A stretch of 64,000 bases of DNA. Source: Panopea generosa (taxonomy: Eukaryota > Mollusca > Bivalvia > Adapedonta > Hiatellidae). The notes beneath the pieces are model-generated. The model was given only the letters and a program-made list of their open reading frames with translations, made no database searches and was not told where the DNA came from. The position numbers and the translations under genes are program-made. Shown here piece after piece: positions 23,616-37,500 of the stretch. The stretch lies in contig CM055902.1 of the NCBI GenBank assembly GCA_029582155.1, positions 13,608,041 through 13,672,040 on the forward strand, written 5' to 3'. Numbering within the stretch: the first letter of the stretch is position 1; every line of letters begins with the position of its first letter.

Positions 23616-24449
23616 TACAATTGTTAAAAAAACAAAAACAAAATGTACTATAAATATGAAAATCATGTCATCAGTCATGGAATCAAACTGAGGGTGAATT
23701 ACTGACAGACCAAATGCTCTACCAACAGGGCTAGCTGGACTAACAGCATACATTTCTCTCGTAACAGGTTACATACACATTGTGACATTAACTATAATGG
23801 ACCTAAACATAATTTAGTTAAGAAGATGTTGATTAAAAGTTTTGCATGAATATAAAATATACCAATCATTTTGCTTGACCTTACAATCTATGTTTTGTTA
23901 CCGGTAATTATACTAATCTTACATTAATTAAATAATTAAGGTACACCGGCCGACCCTTATCCCAGACCTGGGGTGGTATTTACCAAAGGTTCATTGGCTG
24001 ACCAATATCACAGTGCTGAGGTGGTATTTAACAACCCATTCTTAAGAAAATTGTTGGACTTTGAGAAACACACTTAGAAACCATATTTAAAACTGAAATT
24101 TGCAAGCAGGTGGGACACCTAATTTATAGTCAAATAAACTCTCGCAATTATTCTATTGGTCATGGTGAGCCGGATATTTAAGGTTTAAATTTGGATTCAA
24201 GAATATTCTCAGGGATGGTCTAGTGAACATGACCTTTGTCCTCTCAATGTTGAAGAGCATGATTGTCAAGCAAGGAAGCTGCAATTATACATTTTTTTAT
24301 ATAAATTCGTTGATCTGAACAAGGGCTTCGTAATAAGTTTGACTTTTCGTTTTAAGGTAGAGAATTATGTTTTCTTTCAGTTGATTAAGTGATCACTCTA
24401 AGTAAACAAACAAGAACCTTAAACTTTTTATGTTATTGACTATTTTCAG

Positions 24450-24505
24450 AAGTGGAGAATGTTACATAGGCATAACATATTTTAGACGAAGGGTATAATA
24501 CAAGC
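24450..24505 (+). other. 5' UTR part of the first coding exon of the syntaxin gene
   Basis: A pyrimidine-rich TATTTTCAG ends at 24449, directly before 56 nt leading to the ATG. It looks like a 3' splice site, so transcription probably starts further upstream. The region 21840-22050 is unusually rich in CpG for this window and has a possible donor (CAG|GTAATG near 22028), but the noncoding exon itself cannot be proven. Confidence 0.5.
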
Positions 24506-27500
24506 ATGTCAAAATCAGGGGGCGGATACCAGGGATATGGGGCTGTGGAAGAGTACAGAGATGATCCAAATCATCAGGATTACCAGGATCGCCCAGGTAT
24601 ATTATCTGTTTATTTAAGGGACACGTAACATCGTTTTAAAAAATCTGCTTTTCACAGTATTTTTTGTTTGTTATCAAATGGGGTTTAATATCAGTTTCAA
24701 CACATAACAGATTATATATACATATGACATATCCATTCTATTTGGTGGAGGGAGACCTTAGAATGAATTTGAAAAGAAGCATCGTTTGTCTGCAAGTAAA
24801 TGACAAACTTTTTCATATCGATTTTGGACCAACCTGCAAATTGGACTCGGACTCATGACCCCAACTGTTGGCCCTAGCTGTGAGAGATAAGTTGTAATTA
24901 GAGGACATCACCTTAGGACACTCGACTACGGAGGACCCCTTGATTTGGGTCAGATGCTTGTTCCTGTTTCACCAACATATTCAAGTACATACTTAAATGC
25001 TTAATTTAATATCTTATATTTAAGCATTTAGTATATGTCAGGTGATCATTGATTGAGACCGGTTACAATATAGCTGCATGTGATTACATTGACATTAATT
25101 ATAACAAGTAATAAATTAATAGTCAAAACATAGTTTTTAAGTACTTAAGTAAAACTTTAGACAATGTTGGTGAAACAGAATCCTGGTTATATTAATAATT
25201 GAAGGTTACATGTATACCCAGATAATTGCTCCTTTAAATTTTTAGTTACTGTGAATAGGGAATAGGGAATTTAGCATAGTATTTGAGAAAGTAAGATTAA
25301 TATTTGAAACATTGCTTTTTAATTTATTAAGATCATTAGATAATTCTGTATATTATATAATTATGTATTACCCCATCATTTGAAGATGACGGCATATAGT
25401 GTTGCCCCAGTCTGTCCTTCCCAATAATCTAAGTTTGCTTTAAAGGTAGTATGTCAGGTGCTGTAAATGTCTAGAAAAATAAGAACTTTTTTTTTAAATG
25501 AATGTCACGGGATCGTTTATTAAAATAAACTCATGGATTGTTGATTTCTATTTTTTAACTCCTTCTTCTCTTTTCTAGTATAATTCTCTTGCTATATTTA
25601 TACACATCTCCTTATTTGATTAACTTTTGCATTACATCTGTTGTTTTCACATCAAAAGTTATTGCTAGTGTTTTGAAAAATTATGGTTATATATAAGTCA
25701 TTGTTAATTACTGTTTATGATATGATGAAGGAAGGGCCGAATCTAAGTTGTGAGAACTTGTCATCATTCCCATTTGTTTCTTTCCGATTTCTGATCATTT
25801 TTTTTAAGACTTTTATGTTTTTCTGACTCGAAAAGGAAGCTTTATGTTAAAATTGGTCGACAGTCCAAAAAAACGAAAATAAAAAACGTTTTCAGTTGAT
25901 ACAATTCAATGAATTAAGAGGCTTCTGCTGTGAAAAGAAAGCATCATGCAGCATGCATGGTATTGGTTTTGAGTAAAATTGATTCAGTGTAAAGGTCACT
26001 GTTACTTTAAATAGAAAAACTGGTCTGTAAACAGTTTGTCAGGATGAGAATTAGATACTTGCAAAGTTTCCTCTAAGATATTTTTATTATATTATAAACA
26101 AATCCTTTGAAGATATTATTTGTCAATGTTTCATTTTCAGGTCAGTCTTTCGATGACCAGTTTCTACAGGTTACAAGAAACATTACCAGTATCAACAATG
26201 GAGGTAATAAAACTTTAGTAACTATTAAACATACAATGAGACATAGAGGATATTTGTTTGTTTTTGTGTAGGATCAAATTATATTTCATCAAGTGATTAC
26301 TAAAAGAATAATATTTTTGGTGATCACGAGATGGAATACCATTCAATCTTACACCAAAACAAACACATTTTCTTTTTATTTCATACATTTACATAAATTG
26401 ACTTCAATTCATCATTAGATATTATTTGATTTATAAGAAAATATTAAAGTACCGGGACTTTTTTTTTTTAAAGAATATTTTTTAAATTGATATGCAAGTA
26501 CAATTTTTTTTTATAATTTCACTGTTTGAAATAGTGGATTACCATAATCCACTGAGAAATATCTATAATTCATCAAAAAGGAAAGAATAAATTACAGTAA
26601 CTGTTGTCTTTTTATCTGCCAAAATACCAGAGGTACCATACTCAAAGAGAATAATTGTTTCAATGAAATATCAATTATGTTTTAGTGAGAGAGCACTGTA
26701 ATGGTATCCATGGTTACAGGGGTCAGTTTTAGCAAGTGAGCTTTAATTGAAGTTTCACTGAAACAAATAAGTTTCTTTTTGTAATTGAAAATAATTAGAA
26801 TACCATTTATTTTAGCATTATTTTTAAAAGTGATATTATAAGTTATTATTCACTGAGAAATTGGTATAATTCATCAAATCATAACATAAAAATAGCATAC
26901 TCTTTCTAGTTGTCAAATCGAAATGGGATTTCTGGAGAAAAAAATAAATAATTAAATTTTCTATATAAGAAAAGGCCTTTAAAATCTTATAGTTTTTCTT
27001 CATCTTTAATATTTTGTAAATAAATCCATTAAAATGATTAAAATATATGTTTATTTTGTGTAGCCAACATGATAGAGAAAGCTGCCAAGATCATTGGTAC
27101 AGAAAGAGATGCGGGCAATACAGGTGAAAAAATGTAAGTTACTGATAGATTGTCACTTTCATACTGTAACAAATTTGGACATTTGAGAGTTATTGTGTAG
27201 TATTGTTGTAAGTCATTTATGAGTGACAGGTAAATTATGATATAAAATTTAGTAAAAGGGTTGTTGTTTTAATTCCTCTGATAAGGCACGAAGCATGAGG
27301 GGTTTTCATGTGGATTCCCACATGTCATTTTCTCTACACTGTAGCTCCACGCAGGATGGTTAGAGTTTAAAAACATATTACATTAAGACTATATGTAGCA
27401 AACTCTTTCCACTACTGACTAGTCTATGGCCAAGATCAAGGTCACTGCATGATCAAATATCATATTACTATATTTTCTCCAAGGTCAAGGTCGCTGTGGG

Positions 27501-30500
27501 TATCAAAGTCATGTGACTACATGTATATTTTCCCTTTCGGGTGGAAAATATGCTATGGAAATCTAATTTTAAAAATAAGAATGCAAATCATAGGTTTTAA
27601 TGTGTTGCAAACAACTTAAACTATCCTATGGTCAAAGTCACTGTGGGATCAAAGGTCATATGATTAAATTTCCTGTTCCTGGTTGTGATGCTGCATTGAA
27701 ATGAGAGTTTTTTAAAAATACTAATCACGAATCATAATATGAAGATAGTGTTTTATAAACAATGCTCACTATCCTTTTGTCAATGCCACTGTGGGACCAA
27801 AGGTCATATATTTACAGCTTTACAGTGGATGTACTGACTTTAAACATATTTTGCATGTCTGTTCAACAAGAAATGTAAGCCACAGAGTGGAGGCATCTGC
27901 TGTATCCCTTGCTTACATTTCAAGTTTCAACCAATTCTGACCAAATTGTACAACATGCAAAAGTCTCAAATAATAGTATTTATATTTAAATTTATCTGTT
28001 TTGGTGTGTATGTTTTTCAGTCATGAAATATCCCAGGAAACACATGCTACTGTCACAGGAACATTGCGACTTCTGAAACAGATAGGAAGTAAAAGGCTTG
28101 ACAGGGTAAGTACATCCTGATAGTTGATTGGACCTGTCTATAAAATGAATAGAGTGCTCCATAGCTGAGTGGTCTGAACGTTTCAAGATCTCTTACCTCT
28201 CACCACTGATGTTGTGGGTTAGAGCCCAGCTTGGTCCAAACAATTCCTTTGTGTGAGAAGGTTTGCCAGTATTTCTTGTCGAAGCAAATTGAGGGTTCTT
28301 CTCTGAATCATGTTTAAGAATCTGGGGTCTTCCTCCACCAAATAAAATTGTGATATGTGGAAAGTGTTTTTAAGCCAATTCAAATAGAATAAAACAAAAC
28401 TTTTAAAAAACACCATACATTTTGTATTACCAGTATGCTTGTATCAAACTTTGTAACCCAACTGTTTCATTGCAGATATTATATAATATGAGGTGAGGGC
28501 AAGATTCTGAAATAGAGATCTGCCATTTTTAAACATGTATTACATTTACAATGGAGAGATTTGGCAAAGTCTGACCCTTGAACTTGTCAAAATATATCAC
28601 AGTGTCACACAGCTGCTAAAGTGTATTAGTGCTCCAGTGGTTAGGGCCTTTGACTGCAAACTCAGTGGTCTCATGTTTGATACCTCACTCCTTCAGCTAA
28701 AAATACTTATCAGTCTTTTGGATGAGACTTTAACAAAAATCGAGGTTCCATGTATCAGTGCTTTACACCGCGCATGTTAAAGAACTAGAAATGCTACAAA
28801 GGGGTCTTCTGTATCTCTGCACTATCCTCTCAAAATGTAAAATTTACTAATACTCTTCTGGGGTGTTGTCCGTATGGGAAACTGGTGGTTGCGATAATTA
28901 AAAGTATCATTACGCTGCTAAACATCTTCTTGAAATGAGAACAAAATAAAATATCTATATTGATAACGATAGTTAAGAAATATATGACTTTAATGTGCAA
29001 AAAATATTTTTTGTCAAAATCTAAATAACAAGAAGTCTTTTAAGAAATGGTCATTTCATGTTTAGGTCAACTACAGGATTTATATGAATATACTGGAATG
29101 AGTCCAACTCTTACATGAATATTTCACTTATATATTTCAGACTCAAAGGCTAAAGTTAGACAAAGTAAAGAATGACTTCCAGGAAAGTTTGCAACGATTC
29201 CAGACTTTACAAAAGGTATTTCAATGTTTTCAATAAATGTATACCCTCTAGGGATAGAGCCTGGATTTTGATTAATGAAGAGTCAAGAGTGTTTTTGGTT
29301 AATTGAGAGTCAATAAAGGGTTTTTGTTGAAGGGATTATATCAGGTTTTTTAAACAATTTAAAATTGATTAAAACATTTTTTTCCACTGAAATATGCCTA
29401 TATATGCTCTATGATCCCATATTACCTAAAGGATATTTATTTAAACATGTCAAAATAGTATATTAAAAAGGGATTTCCTAACTTAGGCTACACGCCCAGG
29501 TTAGACTGAAATAGATTTCCCGCTTAAAAGTGTATCATATTTTATGACTTATAAAATGAGTCATATGATTTCATTTTGATTTCAATTTGAATCGTTATAC
29601 ACATGGGCGAATCCAGAATTTCAGTTTAGAGGGACCACAACAAAATATCTGAACAGGCACACATGTTTTTCTGTAAAAATATAGTGAATTTTAATCTAAT
29701 ATGGGCGTTTAGGGGGGCATGGGGTAGAGGCGTACAACATTTTTTTAAGAGTATATCCGCCATTGATACAGGTTTACACATAGTTCAGTTGTTTCATTTT
29801 AAAAAGAGTCTGAATGGCATCAAGCAGTATTTAAGAACTGTCTATTTTAAGAATGGTGATTTCGTTTTAAGTGTATCACTCCAATTTTATATCAATTATG
29901 TCACGTTTTGGTGGATTTGACATACAAAACCATTTGGATTTTATTTCTTAATGATATTGAGATTCTTTTTATCTATTTTAAAAATAATTTTATTTTTTCA
30001 AGACATTTATAGTGTTTTTTCCCCCGATATAATCCCCTGAAAGGAAAGGTAAGGAAGGCTTTTGGTTGAATGAGAGGCAATGAAGGATTTTGGTTAAAAG
30101 AGAGGTAGTGAAGGATTTGGGTAAAAGGAGAGACAATGATGGTTTTGGTTAAAAGAGAGACAATGAAGGTTTTAGTTAAAGGAGAGGCAATGATGGTTTT
30201 GGTTAAAGGAGAGACAATGGAGGTTTTAGTTAAAGGAGGGGCAATGATGGTTTTGGTTAAAGGAGAGGCATTGAAGGTTTTGGTTAAAGAAGGGGCAATG
30301 AAGGTTTTAGTTAAAGGAGGGGCAATGAAGGTTTTAGTTAAAAGAGAGGCAATGACGGTTTTGGTTAAAGGAGGGGCAATGAAGGTTTTGGATAAAGGAG
30401 GGGCAATGAAGGTTTTAGTTAAAGGAGGGGCAATGAAGGTTTTAGTTAAAGGAGGGCAATGAAGGTTTTTGTTAAAGGAGGGGCAATGAAAGTTTTAGTA

Positions 30501-33500
30501 AAAGGAGAGACAATGATGGTTTTGGTTAAAGGAGAGGCAATGAAGGTTTTGGTTAAAGGAGGGACAATGAAGGATTTAGTTAAAGGAGGGGCAATGAAGG
30601 TTTTGGTTAAAAGAGGGGCAATGAAGGTTTTGGTTAAAGGAGAGACAATGATGGTTTTGGTTAAAGGAGAGGCAATGAAGGTTTTAGTTAAAGGAGAGAC
30701 AATGATGGTTTTGGTTAAAGGAGAGGCAATGAAGGTTTTAGTTAAAGGAGAGACAATGATGGTGCTGGTTAAGGGAGGGGCAATGAAGATTTTAGTTAAA
30801 GGAGGGGCAATGAATGTTTAAGTTAAAGGAGAGACAATGAATGTTTTGGTGAAAGGAGAAGCAGTGAAGTTTTTTTTGTTAAAGGAGACACAATGATGGT
30901 TTTGGTTAAGAGGGGCAATGAAGGTTTTGGTTAAAGGAGGGGCAATGAAGGTTTTGGTTAAAGGAGGGGCAATGAAGGTTTTAGTTTAAGGAGAGGCAAT
31001 GAATGTTTTGGTGAAAGGAGAAGCAATGAAGTTTTTTGTTAAAGGAGAGACAATGATGGTTTTGGTTAAAGGAGGGGCAATGAAGGTTTTAGTTAAAGGA
31101 GGGGCAATGAAGGTTTTGGTTAAAGGAGAGACAATGATGGTTTTGGTTAAAGGAGGGGCAATGAAGGTTTTAGTTAAAGGAGAGGCAATGAAGGTTTTAG
31201 TTAAAGGAGAGACAATGATGGTTTTGGTTAAAGGAGAGGCAATAAAGGTTTTAGTTAAAGGAGAGACAATGATGGTTTTGGTTAAAGGAGGGGCAATGAA
31301 GGTTTTAGTTAAAGGAGAGACAGTGATGGTTTTGTTAAAGGAGAGGCATTGAAGGTTTTAGTTAAAGGATAGACAATAATGGTTTTGGTTAAAGGAGAGA
31401 CAATGAAGGTTTTAATTCAAGGAGAGGAAATGAAGGTTTTCATTAAAGGAGAGACAATGAACATTTTAGTTAAAGAAAAATCAATGAAGCTTTTAGCTAA
31501 AGGAGAGGCAATGAAGGTTTAAGTTATATCCCATGTATTCATTTTTGGTACCCTGTCAAGTTTTGCTTCTTTTTGACATTTTGGTTTATGTATTAAATAG
31601 CTAAGGCCCAGATAAGCTTTCTCAAGTATAGAGACATAATTTATGTGTATTCAAAACAATTCGATAGAGAGGGGGGGGGGTGGAGTTTGTAATAATTTAG
31701 TCTTTTCTAAATTTTGAAGAAAAGAACCTAATAACTGTTTAAGAAATAGTTACCATACACTTAAATCAGATCATGGAGAGTTACAAATTAACGCTTACAA
31801 CTGCCAGTCTTTGTGAAAAATATATGTCTATGACATTTTTTGGCGAAATAAAAAAAATTTCATATGTATTGCCAAACTATTTTTATGAATTTGTATCGAA
31901 ATGAAACTATCTGATCATGATATTGGGAGATATTTATGTAGTTTCTTTGCTGAAACTGAATAAAATTATGATTTAATGATAGTAAATTAATAAAAATAAA
32001 ACTTAATGTAAAGTTTAGGTATTCTATTTTTTATGGACTAAGAAGAATTGAATTTGGACTATGAAGTTTTGGAATGTCTTTAGTCCAAAGGATTATAATC
32101 CTGCAAAGGTTTTGGCACAGACTGCTGCCATATAATGTACAGTTTTAAAATGCTAATTATGAAATTGTAACATGACACTTTCTGTTGTACCAATATTATT
32201 TGTTGTAAATATTACAGAAAGCAGCAGATAAAGTAAAAACCACCAGTCGAATGGAAAAACCCAAACCATTAAAACAGACAGCTGGATGGCTGGTACGTAT
32301 TATAAGTGCATTCATCTATATCCCAACAATTCCACCACCCAAGGGGTCCTCAGTGGCCGAGTGGGCTAAGGTGTTGTGGTCTATCGACAACTTACCTCTA
32401 AACATTGAGGTCCTCATTAACCAATAGGACTGGTTATTAACCCTTTACTCCATAGATATGCGTTTTCCCACACAAATCACTTTGAACACTTCCTGCACTG
32501 TTTTCCTATCTGTCAGTTAATATAAACATAATTCACCCATTGCTGATACATGGTGAATTAATGCTTTCAATTTGGTTGAGTCCAAGAAAATGCTTATGGA
32601 GCAAAGGGTTAAACTATTATGTGTAAAGTTTTAAAAGGACTGACAGTAATGTTGAAATTACGTTTACTCAAGTTTGTGCATCTAATCAATAGTTACACCA
32701 AGGACTTATATAGAAGGATAGGAAACTTGCATATCTCTATATACTAAAGGTTTGTAAAATAACATTCGAAGAATCAATAAATTGGCAAATTAATCATTCA
32801 AATTTCACAGGCAACTGATTTCTTTTACATAACATGTAAAGTGCATGTTACTGTAGATGTTTTATAATGTTTTAAACATACAAAATGATTTTGAATTTGA
32901 AATATTGCAGTTTGAAGTAAAATTTCAAGTACTTTCCTTGATTTTTTAAGTTGCAGTATATAAATTTTGTAATCATAAAAACTTCAACAGATTTAAACAC
33001 AGTTTGCTGGGAATGGTCTCGTTTTGTAGAGAATTCCATTGTGCAAAGAAAGAATATTTATTTGTATTTCTTAGATGAAAGGAAGTTAGGATATTTGAAA
33101 ACGAGATTTTGCGAGATTTAGCATGCATACGCGAGCGTTCATAATACATTTATCTTAATCGGTTGCTTTTCCTTTTTTATATAAGTCCTTATTTACACTT
33201 ATGAACATGAAGGCGCATGGGAAAATTAATTTCTCATTTTTTGTGCCCCCACCCTGCCATGAACTTACTGGTAAATTTAACAAGAATTTTTTGGTGTGCA
33301 CTTTATACTAAATTGCACATGGCACATATGAGTTCATATGTCTGGCTGCAGTTTTCATAATGATCGATATCTATTATTGTGTCTTTTTGTCGTTGATCTC
33401 TCACCTCAGAGTCAAGTGGAAAACTTATCAGTTACTAGCAGAGATGGGTTTTCTTGAGTTCTGGTAAATCTTCAAGGATCCCAGGAAAGAGTGGTTATGT

Positions 33501-34556
33501 TAAATTGTGGTCTGTTAGCCCTTGGTGGCATAAAACATTCAACACTATATGATCCTAAATATTCAAACAAAAAAAACAACTTAACATTCATTTGTTAATT
33601 CATTTCATGAATATGGTAATAGAGATATAAAAAAAATTGTAATTAACATTCACATTTAGATAGATATGTATTAAATAACACCTCATAATGATTATTGTAA
33701 ACCGGAAATTTGACATATTTTTGGAGCTAGTGTTTAAAACTATAAGTGTGGAGCCCATGGTCCAGTGTTAGAGCATTGGACCCATGATCAGAAGGTCATG
33801 GGTTTGATCCTCTGCCACAGCTATGTGTAATGTCCTTGATTAAGACATTTTTTCTGCATATATGCTTAGTACTGGTCCTACCCAGTGTGATGTCTGAGTT
33901 TGTCTAATTACTTGTTTCACAAAACTAATGAAGTAAAATAAATAAGTGGAATAAAACAGTAATATTTTTATATTATATAAAACAATGATATTTTTACATT
34001 TTGATATCTCTGTATTTTAATGTCATTTACCGTATACTCCCAAATAAATGCCCCCAACCCCCCAATTTTTTATATTAAAAATAAAATGACTTAACCTTCT
34101 GAAAGCTAGTTCTTTTTTCAAAGTAATGGGTGGTAATGTTGTGGACAGAATGTTGGCCATTTACACCAAAGGTTGCGAGTTTGATCCTCAGCTCCACCCG
34201 ATGCCCCTCAAATAACAACACTCAGTACTGGTTCTCCACAGGAAGTGTGTTTCATAATAAGCTTTGAGTTTTCTTCGCAATCAAGCTGCCAGACCCAATT
34301 AGCTCAGTTGGTTAAGCGTCTGACTATCAATCCAGGTGTCGTGAGTTCGAATCCCCTGCCCGGCAACAGTCTCCGTGATGATTGATATACAAAATTGTGT
34401 CTCATTATCATTCGTCTCTCACCACTGATTCAAGTAGGAAAGTTATCAGTTACTTGCGGAGATGGGGTGTACTCGAGTACTGGTTAATCCCAGGAAACAG
34501 TGGTTAGGTTAACTGATTGTCTGTTAGCCCTCGATGGCATAAAAATGACACTAAAT

Positions 34557-34591
<35 letters not shown>

Positions 34592-37500
34592 ATCATGCTA
34601 AAAAAATAGGTATAATCTAATCAAAATATATACACACAGAGTTCAAGTTGAATGAATACCTAATTACTGACTGTGTGTTTTATGGTATTTTACACATACC
34701 ATATAACCCAAAATGCACCACTCATGGAGTAGTTTATTTGTTGGTATACAATATTGATTTATTTATTAATCATGTTTGTTTGTTTAAAATTTTACATTAT
34801 TTTTTTTCTAACATTTCTCTAATGTTTATTTAGTAGCTGTTTTGTTCATTCATGTGCCACTGTTTATTTTTAAGGACGATGATGATGATAACAACATATT
34901 AGTAGAAGACGACTCACGGAGAAAAAATTTATTAGCTCAAGAACAAGTGATTGATGATGATTATGCTCTAATCAGAGAGAGAGAAGAACAAATACGAGCG
35001 TTAGAGGTAAAATATACCAAAAAAGTCAAGTTTTGCCACAGAACATAATATACATATATAGGAAGGGCATATTACACAAGTGGGTAAAAGATTATTGGTC
35101 ATTTTAGGGCAGAGGAGAGTATGCAGGTTCCGGGCCCAGAATTTCAGTAATTCGAAATATTCTCACTAATTTTTACTGGGGGGTTAGGGAGAGGGGTGGG
35201 TGGATCAGATATTGTGTATATGTGTTGGTTTGATATTTTACACGAGAAGTAAAAAAATATATGTATAACTAAATACTATTGTATAAAATATTATCCAAAG
35301 AGGAATGATGGCTCTATGTGAAATTCATTCTGCTGAAAAACTGAATGTTAATATACACCATTTACAAACCAGTATTGATACATTGCTTTAGGGCAATAAA
35401 AACTTTTTAAATAAATTAAACATTTTCTTTAAACAATTCTTAGTACAGAAGTAGTGCGATATGATATTTTCATGTATAACTTACCAATAATAATTTTACC
35501 TCCTTTTGGAAAAATACTCTATATGTATTCTTGTTTTTAATGAATCAATATTACAGGGAGATATTTTAGATGTCAATGAAATTTTCCGGGACCTTGGTGC
35601 AATGATACATGAACAGGGCGATCAAATAGATACAATTGAAGCAAACGTAGAAAATGCTTACCATGATGTAGAACAGGGAGCAGAGCAACTGCAAAAAGCT
35701 TCTGTATATCAGGTAAGTCAACCAATAAACTCTGTCTTTTTAATGCACCAGGCATTTGTTACCCAGGCTCCCCCTAGGTAGTGACATAGCAGGGGACAGC
35801 AGATCAAAAGTGCTGTGCTCAAACCACATGATTGATTGGTTGATTGAATATTTAGCATCATTTGTATGCCATCAAAGGTACAGATGATCAGTTAACCTAA
35901 CCACTGTTTCCTTGAGCACACCCCATCTCAGCAAGTAAGTGATAACTTTTCCACTTGAATCAGTGGTGAAAGACGAATGATAATGAGATACAATGCCGTA
36001 TATCAATAATCACGGAGACTGTTGGCGAGCGGGGATTCAAACTCACGACCCCTGGATTGATAGTCAGACCCAGCTACTGGACAAGAAGGGCCTTCTTCCA
36101 CTTGAGTTTGTTTTAAGGTAGTGAAGACACAAGTGAAGTTATTGATTGTACATGTAGACACAAGGACTATATATAGAGTATGTGTGGAGCTCCTCATCCA
36201 ATGGTCGAGCATCGAACCCATGAACTCAGGGTTGTGGGGTACTCCTCCATGGCTATGTGTGGTGTCCTTCAGCAAGACACTTTTATAGCACTTGCTTAGT
36301 ACCGGTTCTACCCAGGAAGACTTTGAGTCTGATGTGACGCAATGTTGTGTATTAACCATCACAGAGATTATGGCTGCATGAATGTCCCTGCAGTGCTATA
36401 GAAGAGCTGGAACTTTACTTTGTGCCAAAAATAGCTGTAATTATTTCGGTGCTTTCTAAATGAAATGGAAGACCTTTACCTGGGTTCTGTAGGGTGAAAA
36501 GTCAAAGTCTCCTCTATATTTTGGTCTGGGTAGGGCAGGGGTAACAAAATTTGAGAAACAAATGTATTGCATATCTTTCACCTGAGGTGTGTCGTTAACA
36601 TGCACTCTCTATATATGTTTAATATTTCACAGGTGAATATTGTCAATTTATGGCATTCGTTATATTGTTTAATGCTGTGCTCTTGTATGTCAAATACTTT
36701 CTGACGTAACATTATATTAAAATGGTATCACTTGATCATTGAAAATGATGTTATCTGGAGAAATAAGTGTTCCACAATGTCTGACTGAGACTTAAAATTA
36801 GATACTTAATATTAGTCATTTCCATAAATTAATTTACATCTTAACCAAGACTAGGCTTGTGAATAGTTAATTATATTAAAACTCAAAATATGTGCTGGTG
36901 TTTCTTAAATATCTTATACAGTAGTATTTATAGATAATACTTTTTTTTAGCTCTACTGGCCAAAGGTCAGCAGGGCTTATGTCATGGTAAATTGTCTGTC
37001 GTCCGTTCGTAACCTTTTTCTTGTAAAAGCAATAACACCATAATTTTTCGTTGAACCTTGACCAAATTTGCACAGCAGTCATATACCAGTAACCATAAGA
37101 TCTCGGACGAGTTCTTGAACTAGGGTCATTTGACCACAAATGCCCTGGCCACAGGGCTTATAAACATTTTCTCTGAAAGTTCAAGGCCTAGAACTTACAT
37201 ATTTTACATGTAGCAATGAATGGGGGTTCCCTAAAAGATCTGTTGAAGTCAGGGAAAATGTTGTAGACACGATAGTACTTTCATTTTTCATTGAATCTTA
37301 ACCAAACTTGCACAGCAGTTATATAACCACAAGATCTCGGACAAGTTCTTGAACCAGTGTCATCTGACCACAAATGCCACAGGGCTTATAAGCACATTTT
37401 AAGCAAAATTTTAAAAAACATTTTCTCTCAAAGTTCAAGGCCTAGACCATAGATATTTTACTTGTAGCATTGCATGGAGGTTCTGTAAAGCATCTGTTGC

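Noticed and set aside
30136..31352. Three long plus-strand frames of MKVLVKGGA repeats as a repetitive protein gene
   Set aside because: They lie in a syntaxin intron, follow a 27-bp tandem repeat, and exist only because the period is a multiple of 3.
34290..34370. Functional tRNA gene (also considered at 13826, 41978, 45655, 46018)
   Set aside because: A and B boxes are good, but each head is joined to a conserved non-tRNA body and recurs several times, so they are SINEs. A scan for full cloverleaf pairing would be needed to rescue any of them.
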